Source: Cellvibrionaceae bacterium AOL6 (GTDB taxonomy: Bacteria > Pseudomonadota > Gammaproteobacteria > Pseudomonadales > Cellvibrionaceae). Taken from it: a DNA stretch of 47,283 nucleotides. The position numbers and the translations under genes are program-made. The notes below the pieces were generated by a model that saw nothing but the letters and a program-made list of their open reading frames with translations, was not told the origin of the DNA and searched no databases. Below, piece after piece: positions 35,365 to 44,640 of this stretch (positions within the stretch are counted from its first letter, which is position 1; every line of letters begins with the position of its first letter). The stretch is taken from NCBI GenBank assembly GCA_003265435.1, contig NOXC01000024.1, positions 1-47,283 of the forward strand, written 5' to 3'.

Positions 35365-38300
35365 ATGTCGATTGCGTTGAACTGCCTCAGTAATTTTTCG
35401 TTTTTACGCGGCGCCTCGCATCCTCAGGAACTGGTTGCTCAAGCGCACAGTCTTGGCTATGAGGCTTTAGCCTTGACCGATGAGTGTTCGTTGGCCGGTG
35501 TGGTGAAGGCGCATGAAGCGGCCGAACAGCGCGGTATAAAGTTGCTGATCGGTAGCGAAATTCGCCTCGACAATGATGAGGTCTTAGTGGTGCTCGCGCC
35601 AGATAAAGAGGCCTATGCTGAATTATCCGGCATGATTACGCTGGCTCGGCGGCGTGCGGAAAAAGGCGCTTACGAAGCCTGCTTGAGTGATTTGCGCTTT
35701 CGTCTGCGGCGCTGTCTGGTGATCTGGAAGACGGCGCTGGAGTATAGCGTGCGCCTGCCAGGCGAAACGCAGCAGCAATTTGCGCAATTTTTAAAACAGA
35801 GTTTCGGCACGCGGGTATGGATGGGGATCAGTCATCAGTTGCGTGCCGGAGAGAAAGAAGTCTTTGTTCATTGGCGTAAATTAGCGGAGCAGCAGGGCAT
35901 GGCGATGGCGGCGTGCCATCAGGTGTTGATGCATGAACCCGGGCGCAAGCCGCTGCAGGATGTGCTGTCGGCCCTGCGTGAAAAAGATAGTGTGCAGAGC
36001 ATGGGCCGGCGCTTGCAAAGTAATGCTGAAGCGTATTTAAAGCCGGTGGATAGTCTTGAGGAGCTGTACCCGGAGCCCTTACTTGAACAGAGCCGTTATA
36101 TTGCTTCTCGGTGTCATTTCTCTCTGAACGAGTTGAAGTATCAATACCCCGAAGAGGTGGTGCCCTCTGGCGAGACGCCGATTGCGTATTTATCGCGTTT
36201 GGTTGATGCCGGGGCCGAATACCGCTGGCCTGAGGGCGTACCTGAAAACGTGCAGGCGCTGATTGAGAAAGAACTGTCGCTGATTGAAACGCTGCATTAC
36301 GAATACTATTTCCTGACCGTCTACGACATCGTTCAGTTTGCGCGCTCACAGGGCATTTTATGTCAGGGACGTGGCTCAGCGGCTAACTCGGTGGTCTGCT
36401 ATTGCTTGATGATTACCGAAATCTCTCCCGGTTTGATCAATGTGCTGTTTGAACGCTTTATTTCCAAGGAGCGCAATGAGCCCCCGGATATCGATGTGGA
36501 TTTTGAACACAGCCGACGAGAAGAGGTCATCCAGTATATTTATGACAAATACGGGCGCGAGCGGGCTGCGCTGGCCGCGACGGTGATCTGCTATCGGCCC
36601 CGCAGTGCGATCCGTGATGTCGGGCGGGCCTTGGGTTTTGACTTGGCATTGATTGATCATCTCGCGAAGTCTCTGGCGTGGTGGGATCGAAAGGGCGATC
36701 TGGCGCAGCGCATGAAAGAGGCGGGCATGCGCCCAGATGATGCGTTGATGCGGCGTTTTTATGAGCTGGTGCAGCTTTTACAGGGCTTTCCCCGTCACTT
36801 GAGCCAGCACGTTGGGGGTTTTGTGATTACGCGTGATCGGCTCAGCGACATTGTGCCGGTAGAAAATGCGGCCATGCCGGATCGCACGGTGATTCAGTGG
36901 GACAAGGACGACCTCGAAGCGATGGGTTTAATGAAAGTCGATGTCCTGGCGCTCGGCATGTTGACGGCCATTCGCAAGGCGCTGGCACTCGTGCGCGAAT
37001 ACGATGGCGATATTCAATCGATCGAGGACATTCCCAAAGAAGACCCGGCCACTTACGAGATGCTGTGTCAGGCCGACAGCGTAGGCGTATTTCAGGTCGA
37101 GTCGCGAGCGCAGATGTCGATGCTGCCCCGCTTAAAGCCACGCTGTTTTTATGATCTGGTGATTCAGATTGCCATTGTGCGGCCCGGCCCGATTCAGGGG
37201 GGCATGGTGCATCCTTATTTAAAGCGGCGCAATGGTGAAGAGCCGGTGAACTATCATAATGAGGCGCTCAAGGCGGTGTTGGCGCCAACATTGGGTGTGC
37301 CGATTTTTCAGGAACAGGCCATACGCCTGTCTATGGTGGCGGCGGGGTTTTCCGGCGGTGAAGCGGATCGGCTTCGTCGGGCGATGGCCGCCTGGGGCAA
37401 GAACAGCACGTTGATGAAATTCGAGCAGAAGTTCATCCACGGCATGCTCGGAAATGGCTACAGTCAGGATTTTGCCGAGCGCACCTTTGAGCAGATTAAA
37501 GGTTTTGGGGGCTATGGCTTTCCTGAATCCCATTCCGCGAGTTTTGCGATCCTGTGTTATTTCTCGTCCTGGCTCAAGCGCCACCATCCTGCGGCCTTTT
37601 ATTGCGCCTTGTTAAATAGCCAGCCGATGGGTTTTTACTCGCCGTCGCAATTGCTGCAGGATGCGCGTCGCCATGATGTGTCGGTCTTACCTGTGGACAT
37701 TAATGCAAGTGACTACGAGCACAGCCTGCAGGATGACGAGGGGCGATGGGCCATTCGTTTGGGGTTGTCTCAAATTCGCTCGCTTGATGCGGACAAGGGC
37801 CGGCAGCTTGTCTCGGCGCGAGCGGATCAGCCGTTTCGCAATATGGATGATCTGGTGCGGCGTTCGGGTTTGAGCAATGCCGAGCTGCAATTACTTGCCT
37901 CGGCAGAGGCGCTGCGATGTTTGAGTGGGCATCGCTATCAGGCGCGTTGGGCGGTCAGTGGTACCGAAGCGCCTCGCCCCTTACTCTCTGAGTGCGCATC
38001 GCCATTGGGGGAGGGCGATACCCTTAAAACTCGGGCACCGAGTATAGAACAGGATATTTTTGCAGATATGCGAAGCACCAAGTTGAGCTTGCGCCCTCAT
38101 CTTGCCGGGCTGTTGCGTCGGGAGGCGCCTTTTTCACGCTGCCGTCGGCAGGATGAATTACTGTCACTGCGCAGCGGCAGTTTTGTTCAGGTATTCGGTT
38201 TGGTGACCGGGCGGCAGCGCCCTGGTACGGCACATGGCACATTATTTTTAACGCTTGAGGATGAAACGGGCAATATTAATGTGATTGTCTGGTCGAGGAC

Positions 38301-38460
38301 CCAGGCCTTATTTCGCAAAGCGCTGCTCGCGGGGAAGTTGCTCCTGATTAAAGGCAATGTCGAGACGGAGGGCTCGGTGGTGCATGTGGTGGCTGGGCAA
38401 ATTCTGGATTATTCCACGAGGCTCGCGCAGCTTGAATTGCAGTCGCGTGATTTCCATTAG
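35365..38460 (+). CDS. dnaE2: Error-prone DNA polymerase DnaE2
   Basis: 1031-aa C-family polymerase, catalytic part of the ImuA-ImuB-DnaE2 mutasome. It opens CLSNFSFLRGASHP, the DnaE2-type PHP domain. The catalytic acidic residues are in PPDIDVDFEHSRRE and MKVDVLALG. A helix-hairpin-helix region and an OB-fold follow (about 925-1005, TLFLTLEDETGNINVIVW). Shorter than DnaE1, as the family is. ATG 35365 gives the usual MSIALNCLSNFSFLRG start; an in-frame GTG lies 4 codons upstream. It follows imuB by 41 bp. Confidence 0.95.
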   Translation: MSIALNCLSNFSFLRGASHPQELVAQAHSLGYEALALTDECSLAGVVKAHEAAEQRGIKLLIGSEIRLDNDEVLVVLAPDKEAYAELSGMITLARRRAEKGAYEACLSDLRFRLRRCLVIWKTALEYSVRLPGETQQQFAQFLKQSFGTRVWMGISHQLRAGEKEVFVHWRKLAEQQGMAMAACHQVLMHEPGRKPLQDVLSALREKDSVQSMGRRLQSNAEAYLKPVDSLEELYPEPLLEQSRYIASRCHFSLNELKYQYPEEVVPSGETPIAYLSRLVDAGAEYRWPEGVPENVQALIEKELSLIETLHYEYYFLTVYDIVQFARSQGILCQGRGSAANSVVCYCLMITEISPGLINVLFERFISKERNEPPDIDVDFEHSRREEVIQYIYDKYGRERAALAATVICYRPRSAIRDVGRALGFDLALIDHLAKSLAWWDRKGDLAQRMKEAGMRPDDALMRRFYELVQLLQGFPRHLSQHVGGFVITRDRLSDIVPVENAAMPDRTVIQWDKDDLEAMGLMKVDVLALGMLTAIRKALALVREYDGDIQSIEDIPKEDPATYEMLCQADSVGVFQVESRAQMSMLPRLKPRCFYDLVIQIAIVRPGPIQGGMVHPYLKRRNGEEPVNYHNEALKAVLAPTLGVPIFQEQAIRLSMVAAGFSGGEADRLRRAMAAWGKNSTLMKFEQKFIHGMLGNGYSQDFAERTFEQIKGFGGYGFPESHSASFAILCYFSSWLKRHHPAAFYCALLNSQPMGFYSPSQLLQDARRHDVSVLPVDINASDYEHSLQDDEGRWAIRLGLSQIRSLDADKGRQLVSARADQPFRNMDDLVRRSGLSNAELQLLASAEALRCLSGHRYQARWAVSGTEAPRPLLSECASPLGEGDTLKTRAPSIEQDIFADMRSTKLSLRPHLAGLLRREAPFSRCRRQDELLSLRSGSFVQVFGLVTGRQRPGTAHGTLFLTLEDETGNINVIVWSRTQALFRKALLAGKLLLIKGNVETEGSVVHVVAGQILDYSTRLAQLELQSRDFH

Positions 38461-38518
38461 TGCGGTAAACCAAAGGCCGCGTGGCCGCGTCAAATTGATC
38501 GTTAAATACGATGAAATA

Positions 38519-38558
38519 TTGTCACTATGGTGTCATTGAACTGCCACGATCTTGTCAC
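38519..38558 (+). promoter_or_regulatory. Tandem Pho box (four heptamers, 11-bp period)
   Basis: Four heptamers lie exactly 11 bp apart: TTGTCAC (38519-38525), GTGTCAT (38530-38536), CTGCCAC (38541-38547) and TTGTCAC (38552-38558). Each is separated by 4 bp, as in PhoB sites (CTGTCAT-N4-CTGTCAT). This equals two Pho boxes in a row, 60 bp upstream of the lipoprotein start. It was recognised by pattern only; binding by PhoB is inference. Confidence 0.75.
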
Positions 38559-38618
38559 TTTTAATGCCAACACTAAGTTCCTTTCAATAATAGTGATACA
38601 GCGAAAGGGGACTAAGAA

Positions 38619-41129
38619 ATGGAACAGACATGGCGTAAGCTCGCGTTGAGCCTTGCAATCACATCCGTGTTAAGTGCATGTGGTGGTGACGATGGTCGCG
38701 ATGGTACTAATGGCGCGGATGGTGCGGACGGTGCCGATGGCAATGACGGTTTGAACAGCCTCACCGTCCACACGACATTGAGTGCCGGAGACATGAATTG
38801 TTTTGCCGGTGGCCTGCGCATTGAATCGGGTCTTGATTCCGATGCGAATGGTGAGCTGAGCGCGGAAGAAGTCACGCAAAGCACGTTTGTCTGTAATCCG
38901 GCTGCGATCAACAATGACATGAACTTCAATCGCATCGCCACCTTCCCCGTGTGTCAGCAAATCGATGCCACGTGTAATACGGACGAAGAGACGGCCTCTG
39001 AAATTGTGGCGGCGAGCACCGATGGCATGACGCTGATCTACAGCGACAGCCCAGCGGAGCAGATTGGCTTTGTGGATATTACGAATCCCGCGATGCCAAT
39101 GGCAGCCGGTGTCTTGGCGCTGGACGGCGAACCCACATCGGTTGCGGTAAAAGGCGACTATGCACTGGTCGGCGTAAACACCTCTGAGGACTACGTCAAT
39201 GTGTCTGGCCAGTTGGATATCGTGAACATCGCGAGCCAAACCGCTGTGCGTTCTTTGGACCTCGGTGGCCAGCCGGACTCGGTGGCTGTCAGCCCGGATG
39301 GCATGTACGCGGCTGTTGTCATCGAAAATGAGCGCGATGAGGACTTGGGCGAAGGGGTACCACCACAGCTGCCCGCCGGGTCGTTCATCATTGTCGATAT
39401 CGCCGATGCAGACCCTGCGAACTGGAGTACGCGTGAAGTGGATATCACTGGCCTGGCCGACCTGTTTGCAGGCGACCCTGAGCCTGAATACGTGGACATC
39501 AACTCCGACAATATTGCGGTTGTGACCATGCAGGAAAACAACCACATTTTGTTAATCGATTTGGCTGATGGCAGTGTCTTGAATTCCTTTTCTGCCGGTT
39601 CGGTTGATTTGGACAATATCGACATGACCGAAGAAAGCCCCGCTGTGATTTCACAGACTGAATCAGCCAGTGCCATCGTACGCGAACCCGATGGTGTTGC
39701 CTGGATAAATACGGAGTACTTCGCGACAGCCGACGAAGGGGATATGGATGGCGGAAGCCGTGGTTTCACCGTATTCAATACCGCCGGTGACGTCGTTTGG
39801 ACATCGGGCAATAGTCTGGATCATATGACAGCGCGTTTTGGCCACTACCCTGATTACCGTTCAGAGAACAAAGGGAATGAGCCCGAAAATATTGAAATGG
39901 GCGTGTTTGGCGCGAACCGATATCTGTTCGTCAACTCAGAACGCGCGAGCATGATTTTCGTTTACGATGTTGCGAATCCTGCTGCACCGATGTTTAAACA
40001 AGCCTTGCCTGCGGCCTTGGGGCCAGAAGGCGGATTAGCGATTCCATCACGCAATCTTCTGGTGGTGGCCAGTGAAGAGGACTCCCGAGGCGACAAATTC
40101 CGCTCGTCATTGAATATCTACCGTTATGAATATGCGGATGCGGCCTATCCGACAGTGACTTCCGTGAACCGCGACAACGGTGCGCCGATTCCCTGGGGGG
40201 CCATGTCGGGCTTGTCGGCCGACCCCATGGCGCCCAATACGCTCTACGCGATTGAAGACAGCTACTACGCGTCTAATCGTATTTTCGCTATGGATGTCAG
40301 CACCATGCCGGCACGCATTGAGCGTGAAATCACGATCATGGACAGCAACGACGTGTTTGCCGGGTGGACGACCTCTGGCGCCGAAGAGGACGCGACCAGC
40401 TTCGATGATGTCGATCTGGCCGCCATGATCAATGAAGATAAGAGCGTCAATATCGACCCGGAAGGCATTGCGAAAGTCGATGGCGGATTCTGGGTTGCTT
40501 CTGAGGGGGCCGGCACCATCACAGATACCGAGAACCGTCCCATCCAGTCTTTGAACTTCCTGTTCAAAACAGACGACTACGGTGTCATTGAAGAGGTCGT
40601 GACCCTGCCCGCCGACGTCAATGCCACGCAAGTGCGTTTTGGTTTTGAGGGCGTTGCCGAGTACAACGGAAAACTCTACGTCACCCTCCAGCGTGCTTGG
40701 GGTGATGAGGCGAATCCGCGAATTGGCATCTACGATATCGTCGGTGAAAGCTGGACCTTTGCTTACTATCCTCTCGAGGCCGCTAGTTCACAAAACGGTG
40801 GTTGGGTTGGTCTATCTGATATCAGTGCCATCGGGAATGGTGAGTTCTTGGTGCTCGAGCGTGATAATCAGGGTGGTCCGGATGCGGCGATCAAACATAT
40901 TTACCATGTCGACATGAACGGCGTTATGCCAGGTGATACGGTGGTGAAGACCTTGGTGCGTGATGTTCTGCCCGATATGAAAGCGGCGGGTGGATTGCCC
41001 GCTGAAAAAGTGGAGGGGCTTGCCTACATGGCCAGCGGCGATGTGTGGATGATCAACGACAATGACGGTATCGAAGACAATAGCGGGGAAACGCAGCTGC
41101 TCAACCTTGGCGCGATTGTCAGCGAATAA
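38619..41129 (+). CDS. Lipoprotein with beta-propeller and phytase-type esterase-like domain
   Basis: 836-aa surface or periplasmic lipoprotein (LSAC, C21). A short collagen-like stretch of Gly-X-Y triplets (26-45) precedes a small domain with Cys61 and Cys92 and an EF-hand-like DSDANGELSAEE (73-84). A beta-propeller region (about 110-510, e.g. QPDSVAVSPDGMYAAVV) is followed by a region resembling the esterase-like activity of phytase family (about 515-830, e.g. DPEGIAKVDGGFWVASEG and FGFEGVAEYNGKLYVTLQ). The Pho box upstream suggests it is made under phosphate starvation and helps hydrolyse organic phosphate; that is inference. ATG 38619 follows AAGGGG. Confidence 0.82.
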   Translation: MEQTWRKLALSLAITSVLSACGGDDGRDGTNGADGADGADGNDGLNSLTVHTTLSAGDMNCFAGGLRIESGLDSDANGELSAEEVTQSTFVCNPAAINNDMNFNRIATFPVCQQIDATCNTDEETASEIVAASTDGMTLIYSDSPAEQIGFVDITNPAMPMAAGVLALDGEPTSVAVKGDYALVGVNTSEDYVNVSGQLDIVNIASQTAVRSLDLGGQPDSVAVSPDGMYAAVVIENERDEDLGEGVPPQLPAGSFIIVDIADADPANWSTREVDITGLADLFAGDPEPEYVDINSDNIAVVTMQENNHILLIDLADGSVLNSFSAGSVDLDNIDMTEESPAVISQTESASAIVREPDGVAWINTEYFATADEGDMDGGSRGFTVFNTAGDVVWTSGNSLDHMTARFGHYPDYRSENKGNEPENIEMGVFGANRYLFVNSERASMIFVYDVANPAAPMFKQALPAALGPEGGLAIPSRNLLVVASEEDSRGDKFRSSLNIYRYEYADAAYPTVTSVNRDNGAPIPWGAMSGLSADPMAPNTLYAIEDSYYASNRIFAMDVSTMPARIEREITIMDSNDVFAGWTTSGAEEDATSFDDVDLAAMINEDKSVNIDPEGIAKVDGGFWVASEGAGTITDTENRPIQSLNFLFKTDDYGVIEEVVTLPADVNATQVRFGFEGVAEYNGKLYVTLQRAWGDEANPRIGIYDIVGESWTFAYYPLEAASSQNGGWVGLSDISAIGNGEFLVLERDNQGGPDAAIKHIYHVDMNGVMPGDTVVKTLVRDVLPDMKAAGGLPAEKVEGLAYMASGDVWMINDNDGIEDNSGETQLLNLGAIVSE

Positions 41130-41187
41130 CGCCTTACTGCCAAATGGGAGCGCGTGAATAGTCGCACGCGCCTTCAGGGTCCTCATA

Positions 41188-41215
41188 GGGTCAGCCGCAA
41201 AGCTGGCCCTTTTTT
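41188..41215 (+). terminator. Intrinsic terminator after the phytase-like gene
   Basis: GGGTCAGC (41188-41195) and GCTGGCCC (41202-41209) form an 8-bp stem with one G-U pair, followed by TTTTTT. Confidence 0.85.
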
Positions 41216-41323
41216 GTGCCTGAAAAACGTGCTCGCACGGGTACGCAAGTTTGGGTGCCCAGTGGCACGGCAGATGCTCAGGAATCTTTTATACTGAAAG
41301 AGAATGGAGTGAGTAGGCGAATT

Positions 41324-42256
41324 ATGCGGCGAATAATCAGGGGCTTAGGTGTCTTGTGTCTGGGGTGGGCCTCGCAGATCGGCTTTGCCTCGCCCGAGCC
41401 CCAAGCCGCCGAGCCTGTCGTGCCGCACTACATACAATGGCGAGGTGGTTTGACGGCTGGCCGTCTGCCCTATGAAACGGCGCTGGTTGCCTTACTTTTT
41501 CAGCTCAGCGAAGCGCGCTATGGTTCGGCGACCTTGACGTACAACGATCAGCCCCTGTCCCCGGAGCGCAGCAGGAAGCGACTTGAGGAGGGCGCTTACG
41601 TGCATTTACAGACGGCCACGTTAATTGGGGCGCATTACGACGAGCGTATCGCCTTCGTGTTAAGCCCCCCCATTATGCGTCGTTTTCTCGGTTACCGTCA
41701 GTTGATTATCCGCAAACGTGACCATGAGCGATTGACACGAATTGAATCGCTGGAGGATTTGCGGCAATTCCGCGTTGGCCAAGCCGCAGGCTGGCCGGAC
41801 TCGGAGCTGTTAGAGAAAAATGGGTTTGAAGTGGTTCAGGCGGACGCGTATCACAGCCTTTTTCCGATGCTTGTACATGGTCGATTTGACCTGCTACCCC
41901 TGGGCGCAGGCGAAGTAGAAGAAGCGTTAGCAAGTTTTCCCGATTACGCTGAAGAGCTGGAAGTGGCGGAGGGAATCGTCCTCTATTATCCCTGGCCGGT
42001 GCATGTTATGGTGACTCGCAAGCAGCCCGAGCTTGCGGAGCGCTTACAATTTGCATTGGATATCGCCGATCGTCAGGGGCTCATTGAGACCTTGTTCGAT
42101 ACGTTTTTATCGGAAGAATATTCGCGCCTGAATAACAATAATACGCGCGTATTTGTATTAGAAAATGACGTCTATGCGCATCGCCCCGAATGGCGGCAGC
42201 CCGACTTACTGCCAAATGCGAGAGTCATTGAGCAAGCGAGTGACGCAATAGAGTGA
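41324..42256 (+). CDS. Periplasmic solute-binding-protein-like protein
   Basis: 310-aa exported protein resembling bacterial extracellular solute-binding proteins of the amino acid (family 3) type. It has a signal peptide (about 1-22, ending GFA) and two-lobe features (LEDLRQFRVGQAAGWPDSELLEKNGF and LVHGRFDLLPLGAGEV). No permease or ATPase gene is adjacent, so it may be an orphan sensor or binding protein. TATACT at 41290-41295 is a likely -10, which puts the transcript start near 41302 and argues against longer upstream reading. ATG 41324 follows AGTAGG with 6 bp spacing; GTG 41309 is an alternative. Confidence 0.75.
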   Translation: MRRIIRGLGVLCLGWASQIGFASPEPQAAEPVVPHYIQWRGGLTAGRLPYETALVALLFQLSEARYGSATLTYNDQPLSPERSRKRLEEGAYVHLQTATLIGAHYDERIAFVLSPPIMRRFLGYRQLIIRKRDHERLTRIESLEDLRQFRVGQAAGWPDSELLEKNGFEVVQADAYHSLFPMLVHGRFDLLPLGAGEVEEALASFPDYAEELEVAEGIVLYYPWPVHVMVTRKQPELAERLQFALDIADRQGLIETLFDTFLSEEYSRLNNNNTRVFVLENDVYAHRPEWRQPDLLPNARVIEQASDAIE

Positions 42257-42389
42257 GATCACTGACAGGAGATGTCAGTAGCTGGCACTATACTGTCAGC
42301 ATCTACTTGGCGTCCTCCGACCCGGTCATCCAACATGGCGCGGATGGCGTAGAAAAGATTCGGTAAGACGTGGCAATCAGGGAATTGTG

Positions 42390-43646
42390 ATGACACAGCC
42401 AGCCTCATATCTGATCGAGCAATACCTCTCTACTCGACAACGAACCCGGAGCTTGTGCGCCCCATTGAGCGCAGAGGACATGCAAGCGCAGTCGATGCCA
42501 GATGCGAGCCCGCTAAAGTGGCACCTGGGGCACACCACCTGGTTTTTTGAATGCTTTCTGCTGCAGGCCACGGCTGCTTCGCACTATCGCGAAAGTTACG
42601 ATCCGCTTTTTTTGCCGCTTTTTAATTCGTACTACGAATCAGCGGGACAGCGTCATGCGCGTCCCGAACGCGGGTTGTTGACTCGCCCGTCAATGGATCA
42701 AGTCTGGGCGTACCGCCAGCATGTTGATGATGCCGTCATGCAATTACTGGATGGTGGGCCTTCAGCGCATCAGTGTGCGATTGTCGAAACCGGCTTGCAT
42801 CATGAAATGCAGCATCAGGAATTGATGATGACGGATCTCCTGCATCTGTTTTCACGAAACCCTCTACGGCCCGCTGCATTTCAGTCAAAGCCTTATCCGA
42901 CTCACGGAACACCCGAGTGCGCACTGCGGTTTCATGAGTTTGCAGGCGGTTTGCATTTTATCGGCGATAAGGGAGAACACTTCGCCTACGATTGTGAACG
43001 CCCGATGCACAAGGTCTATCTCCCTCCGTTTCACATTGCGAATCGCTTGGTCACCAATGCGGAATGGCTGGCCTTTATTGAGGACGGAGGGTATCGCCAA
43101 CCTTTATTGTGGCTGTCTGATGGATGGGATTGGGTGAATCGGGAGCAATGGCAGGCGCCATTGTACTGGGAAGCCCACGATGGAACCTGGATGAGTTTTG
43201 GTCTTGATGGCTTGCAGCCGATGGTACCCGACGCTCCAGTCAGTCATATCAGCTATTACGAGGCGGATGCATTTGCGCGCTGGGCCGCCAAGCGCTTGCC
43301 GACGGAGTTTGAGTTAGAGCACGTTGCGAAAGAACACAGTTTGGAAGGCAATTTTCTCGAGCGACAGCACTGGAGGCCAAAACCTGCGAGCACAGATACT
43401 GGCGTGCAACAACTTTATGGTGATGTCTGGGAATGGACGCAAAGCGCTTACGCGCCGTATCCCGGTTTCCGACCCGAGCAAGGCGCGTTGGGCGAATACA
43501 ACGGCAAATTCATGATTAATCAAATGGTGTTGAAAGGGGGTTCCTGTGTCACCCCAAAACAACAGATAAGAGCGAGTTACCGAAACTTTTTCCACCCGCA
43601 CCAACGATGGCAGTTTGCGGGTCTTCGATTAGCCGAGGATGTTTAA
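42390..43646 (+). CDS. egtB: Ergothioneine-type sulfoxide synthase EgtB
   Basis: 418-aa non-haem iron enzyme that couples a thiol (cysteine or gamma-glutamylcysteine) to trimethylhistidine. The DinB-type N-terminal domain supplies iron ligands H48 (WHLGH), H138 and H142 (HHEMQH). The C-terminal FGE-sulfatase-like domain (about 160-418) contains GDVWEW and the GLRLA end. ATG 42390 follows AGGGAA; the adjacent GTG 42387 is less likely. First gene of a three-gene operon with egtD and a PhzF-like gene. No egtA, egtC or egtE lies near, so the thiol donor is unclear. Confidence 0.92.
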   Translation: MTQPASYLIEQYLSTRQRTRSLCAPLSAEDMQAQSMPDASPLKWHLGHTTWFFECFLLQATAASHYRESYDPLFLPLFNSYYESAGQRHARPERGLLTRPSMDQVWAYRQHVDDAVMQLLDGGPSAHQCAIVETGLHHEMQHQELMMTDLLHLFSRNPLRPAAFQSKPYPTHGTPECALRFHEFAGGLHFIGDKGEHFAYDCERPMHKVYLPPFHIANRLVTNAEWLAFIEDGGYRQPLLWLSDGWDWVNREQWQAPLYWEAHDGTWMSFGLDGLQPMVPDAPVSHISYYEADAFARWAAKRLPTEFELEHVAKEHSLEGNFLERQHWRPKPASTDTGVQQLYGDVWEWTQSAYAPYPGFRPEQGALGEYNGKFMINQMVLKGGSCVTPKQQIRASYRNFFHPHQRWQFAGLRLAEDV

Positions 43647-43674
43647 GCCGGCGTTTTTCATCAAGGAGTAGAGT

Positions 43675-44634
43675 GTGAACGAAGCAATATCGACAGCAGC
43701 ATTAGCCCCGCGTGTCTGGGATTCACAGTTTTATCGAGATGTATTAACTGGGTTCAGCGCGGAACAGAAACACCTTTCGCCAAAATATTTTTACGACGAG
43801 CAAGGCTCGGCCTTCTTTGATGAAATCTGCCACCTGGATGAATACTACCCGTATCGCACCGAGTTAACCCTTTTGCCGACCGTGGCGGAAGACCTTGCTA
43901 ATCACTTCAAAGGGCCGGTTTCGATCGTCGAGTTTGGTGCAGGCTCTCTCGTAAAAGTACGACCGCTTCTGGATGCGTTATCGCAGGTGGAAGAGTTTGT
44001 CCCCATCGATATTTCTGGAGAGCATTTACGTGCATCCTGTCGGCGGCTTCAGCGGGAATACCCTAAGGTACTGGTGCGCCCGGTCACAGCCGATTTTTGC
44101 AAGCGAGTGACGCTGCCTGCACCGGTGGGGCGGAGACTGGGTTTTTTCCCGGGGTCGACGATTGGCAATTTTAATCCGGTGCAGGCCGTGCAGTTTTTAT
44201 CATCGGCACGGCAAAGCCTGGGCGCCGGAGGCGCGATGCTGGTCGGCGTGGATACAAAAAAGTCTGCTGGTATTTTACATCGTGCCTACAATGATTCACG
44301 TGGGGTGACCGCGCGCTTCAATTTGAACCTTCTTCACAGAATCAATCGAGAGTTGGACGCAGGCATTCCGGCGTCCGAGTTTGAACACTATGCTTTTTAC
44401 AATGCCCGTGAAGGGCGTGTTGAAATGCACTTGATTGCGGCAAGCGATTGCGCGTGCCGACTTGACGATGCGCGTATTGAATTTCATGCGGGTGAAAGCA
44501 TTCACACGGAAAATTCTTACAAATACACGCCGCAAGAATTCAGTGAACTTGCTGCGCGAGCGGGCTGGAAAGTATCCAAGCGCTGGCTCGCCAAAGACGC
44601 GCTGTTTGGCATGTATATGTTGGAACACGCCTGA
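43675..44634 (+). CDS. egtD: L-histidine N(alpha)-methyltransferase EgtD
   Basis: 319-aa SAM-dependent enzyme that trimethylates the alpha-amino group of histidine to hercynine, the substrate of EgtB. The SAM-binding motif EFGAGS lies at 86-91, and the FFPGSTIGNF signature at 157-166. It starts with GTG (43675) behind AAGGAG and follows egtB by 28 bp. It is cytosolic. Confidence 0.94.
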   Translation: MNEAISTAALAPRVWDSQFYRDVLTGFSAEQKHLSPKYFYDEQGSAFFDEICHLDEYYPYRTELTLLPTVAEDLANHFKGPVSIVEFGAGSLVKVRPLLDALSQVEEFVPIDISGEHLRASCRRLQREYPKVLVRPVTADFCKRVTLPAPVGRRLGFFPGSTIGNFNPVQAVQFLSSARQSLGAGGAMLVGVDTKKSAGILHRAYNDSRGVTARFNLNLLHRINRELDAGIPASEFEHYAFYNAREGRVEMHLIAASDCACRLDDARIEFHAGESIHTENSYKYTPQEFSELAARAGWKVSKRWLAKDALFGMYMLEHA

Positions 44635-44640
44635 GTAACG

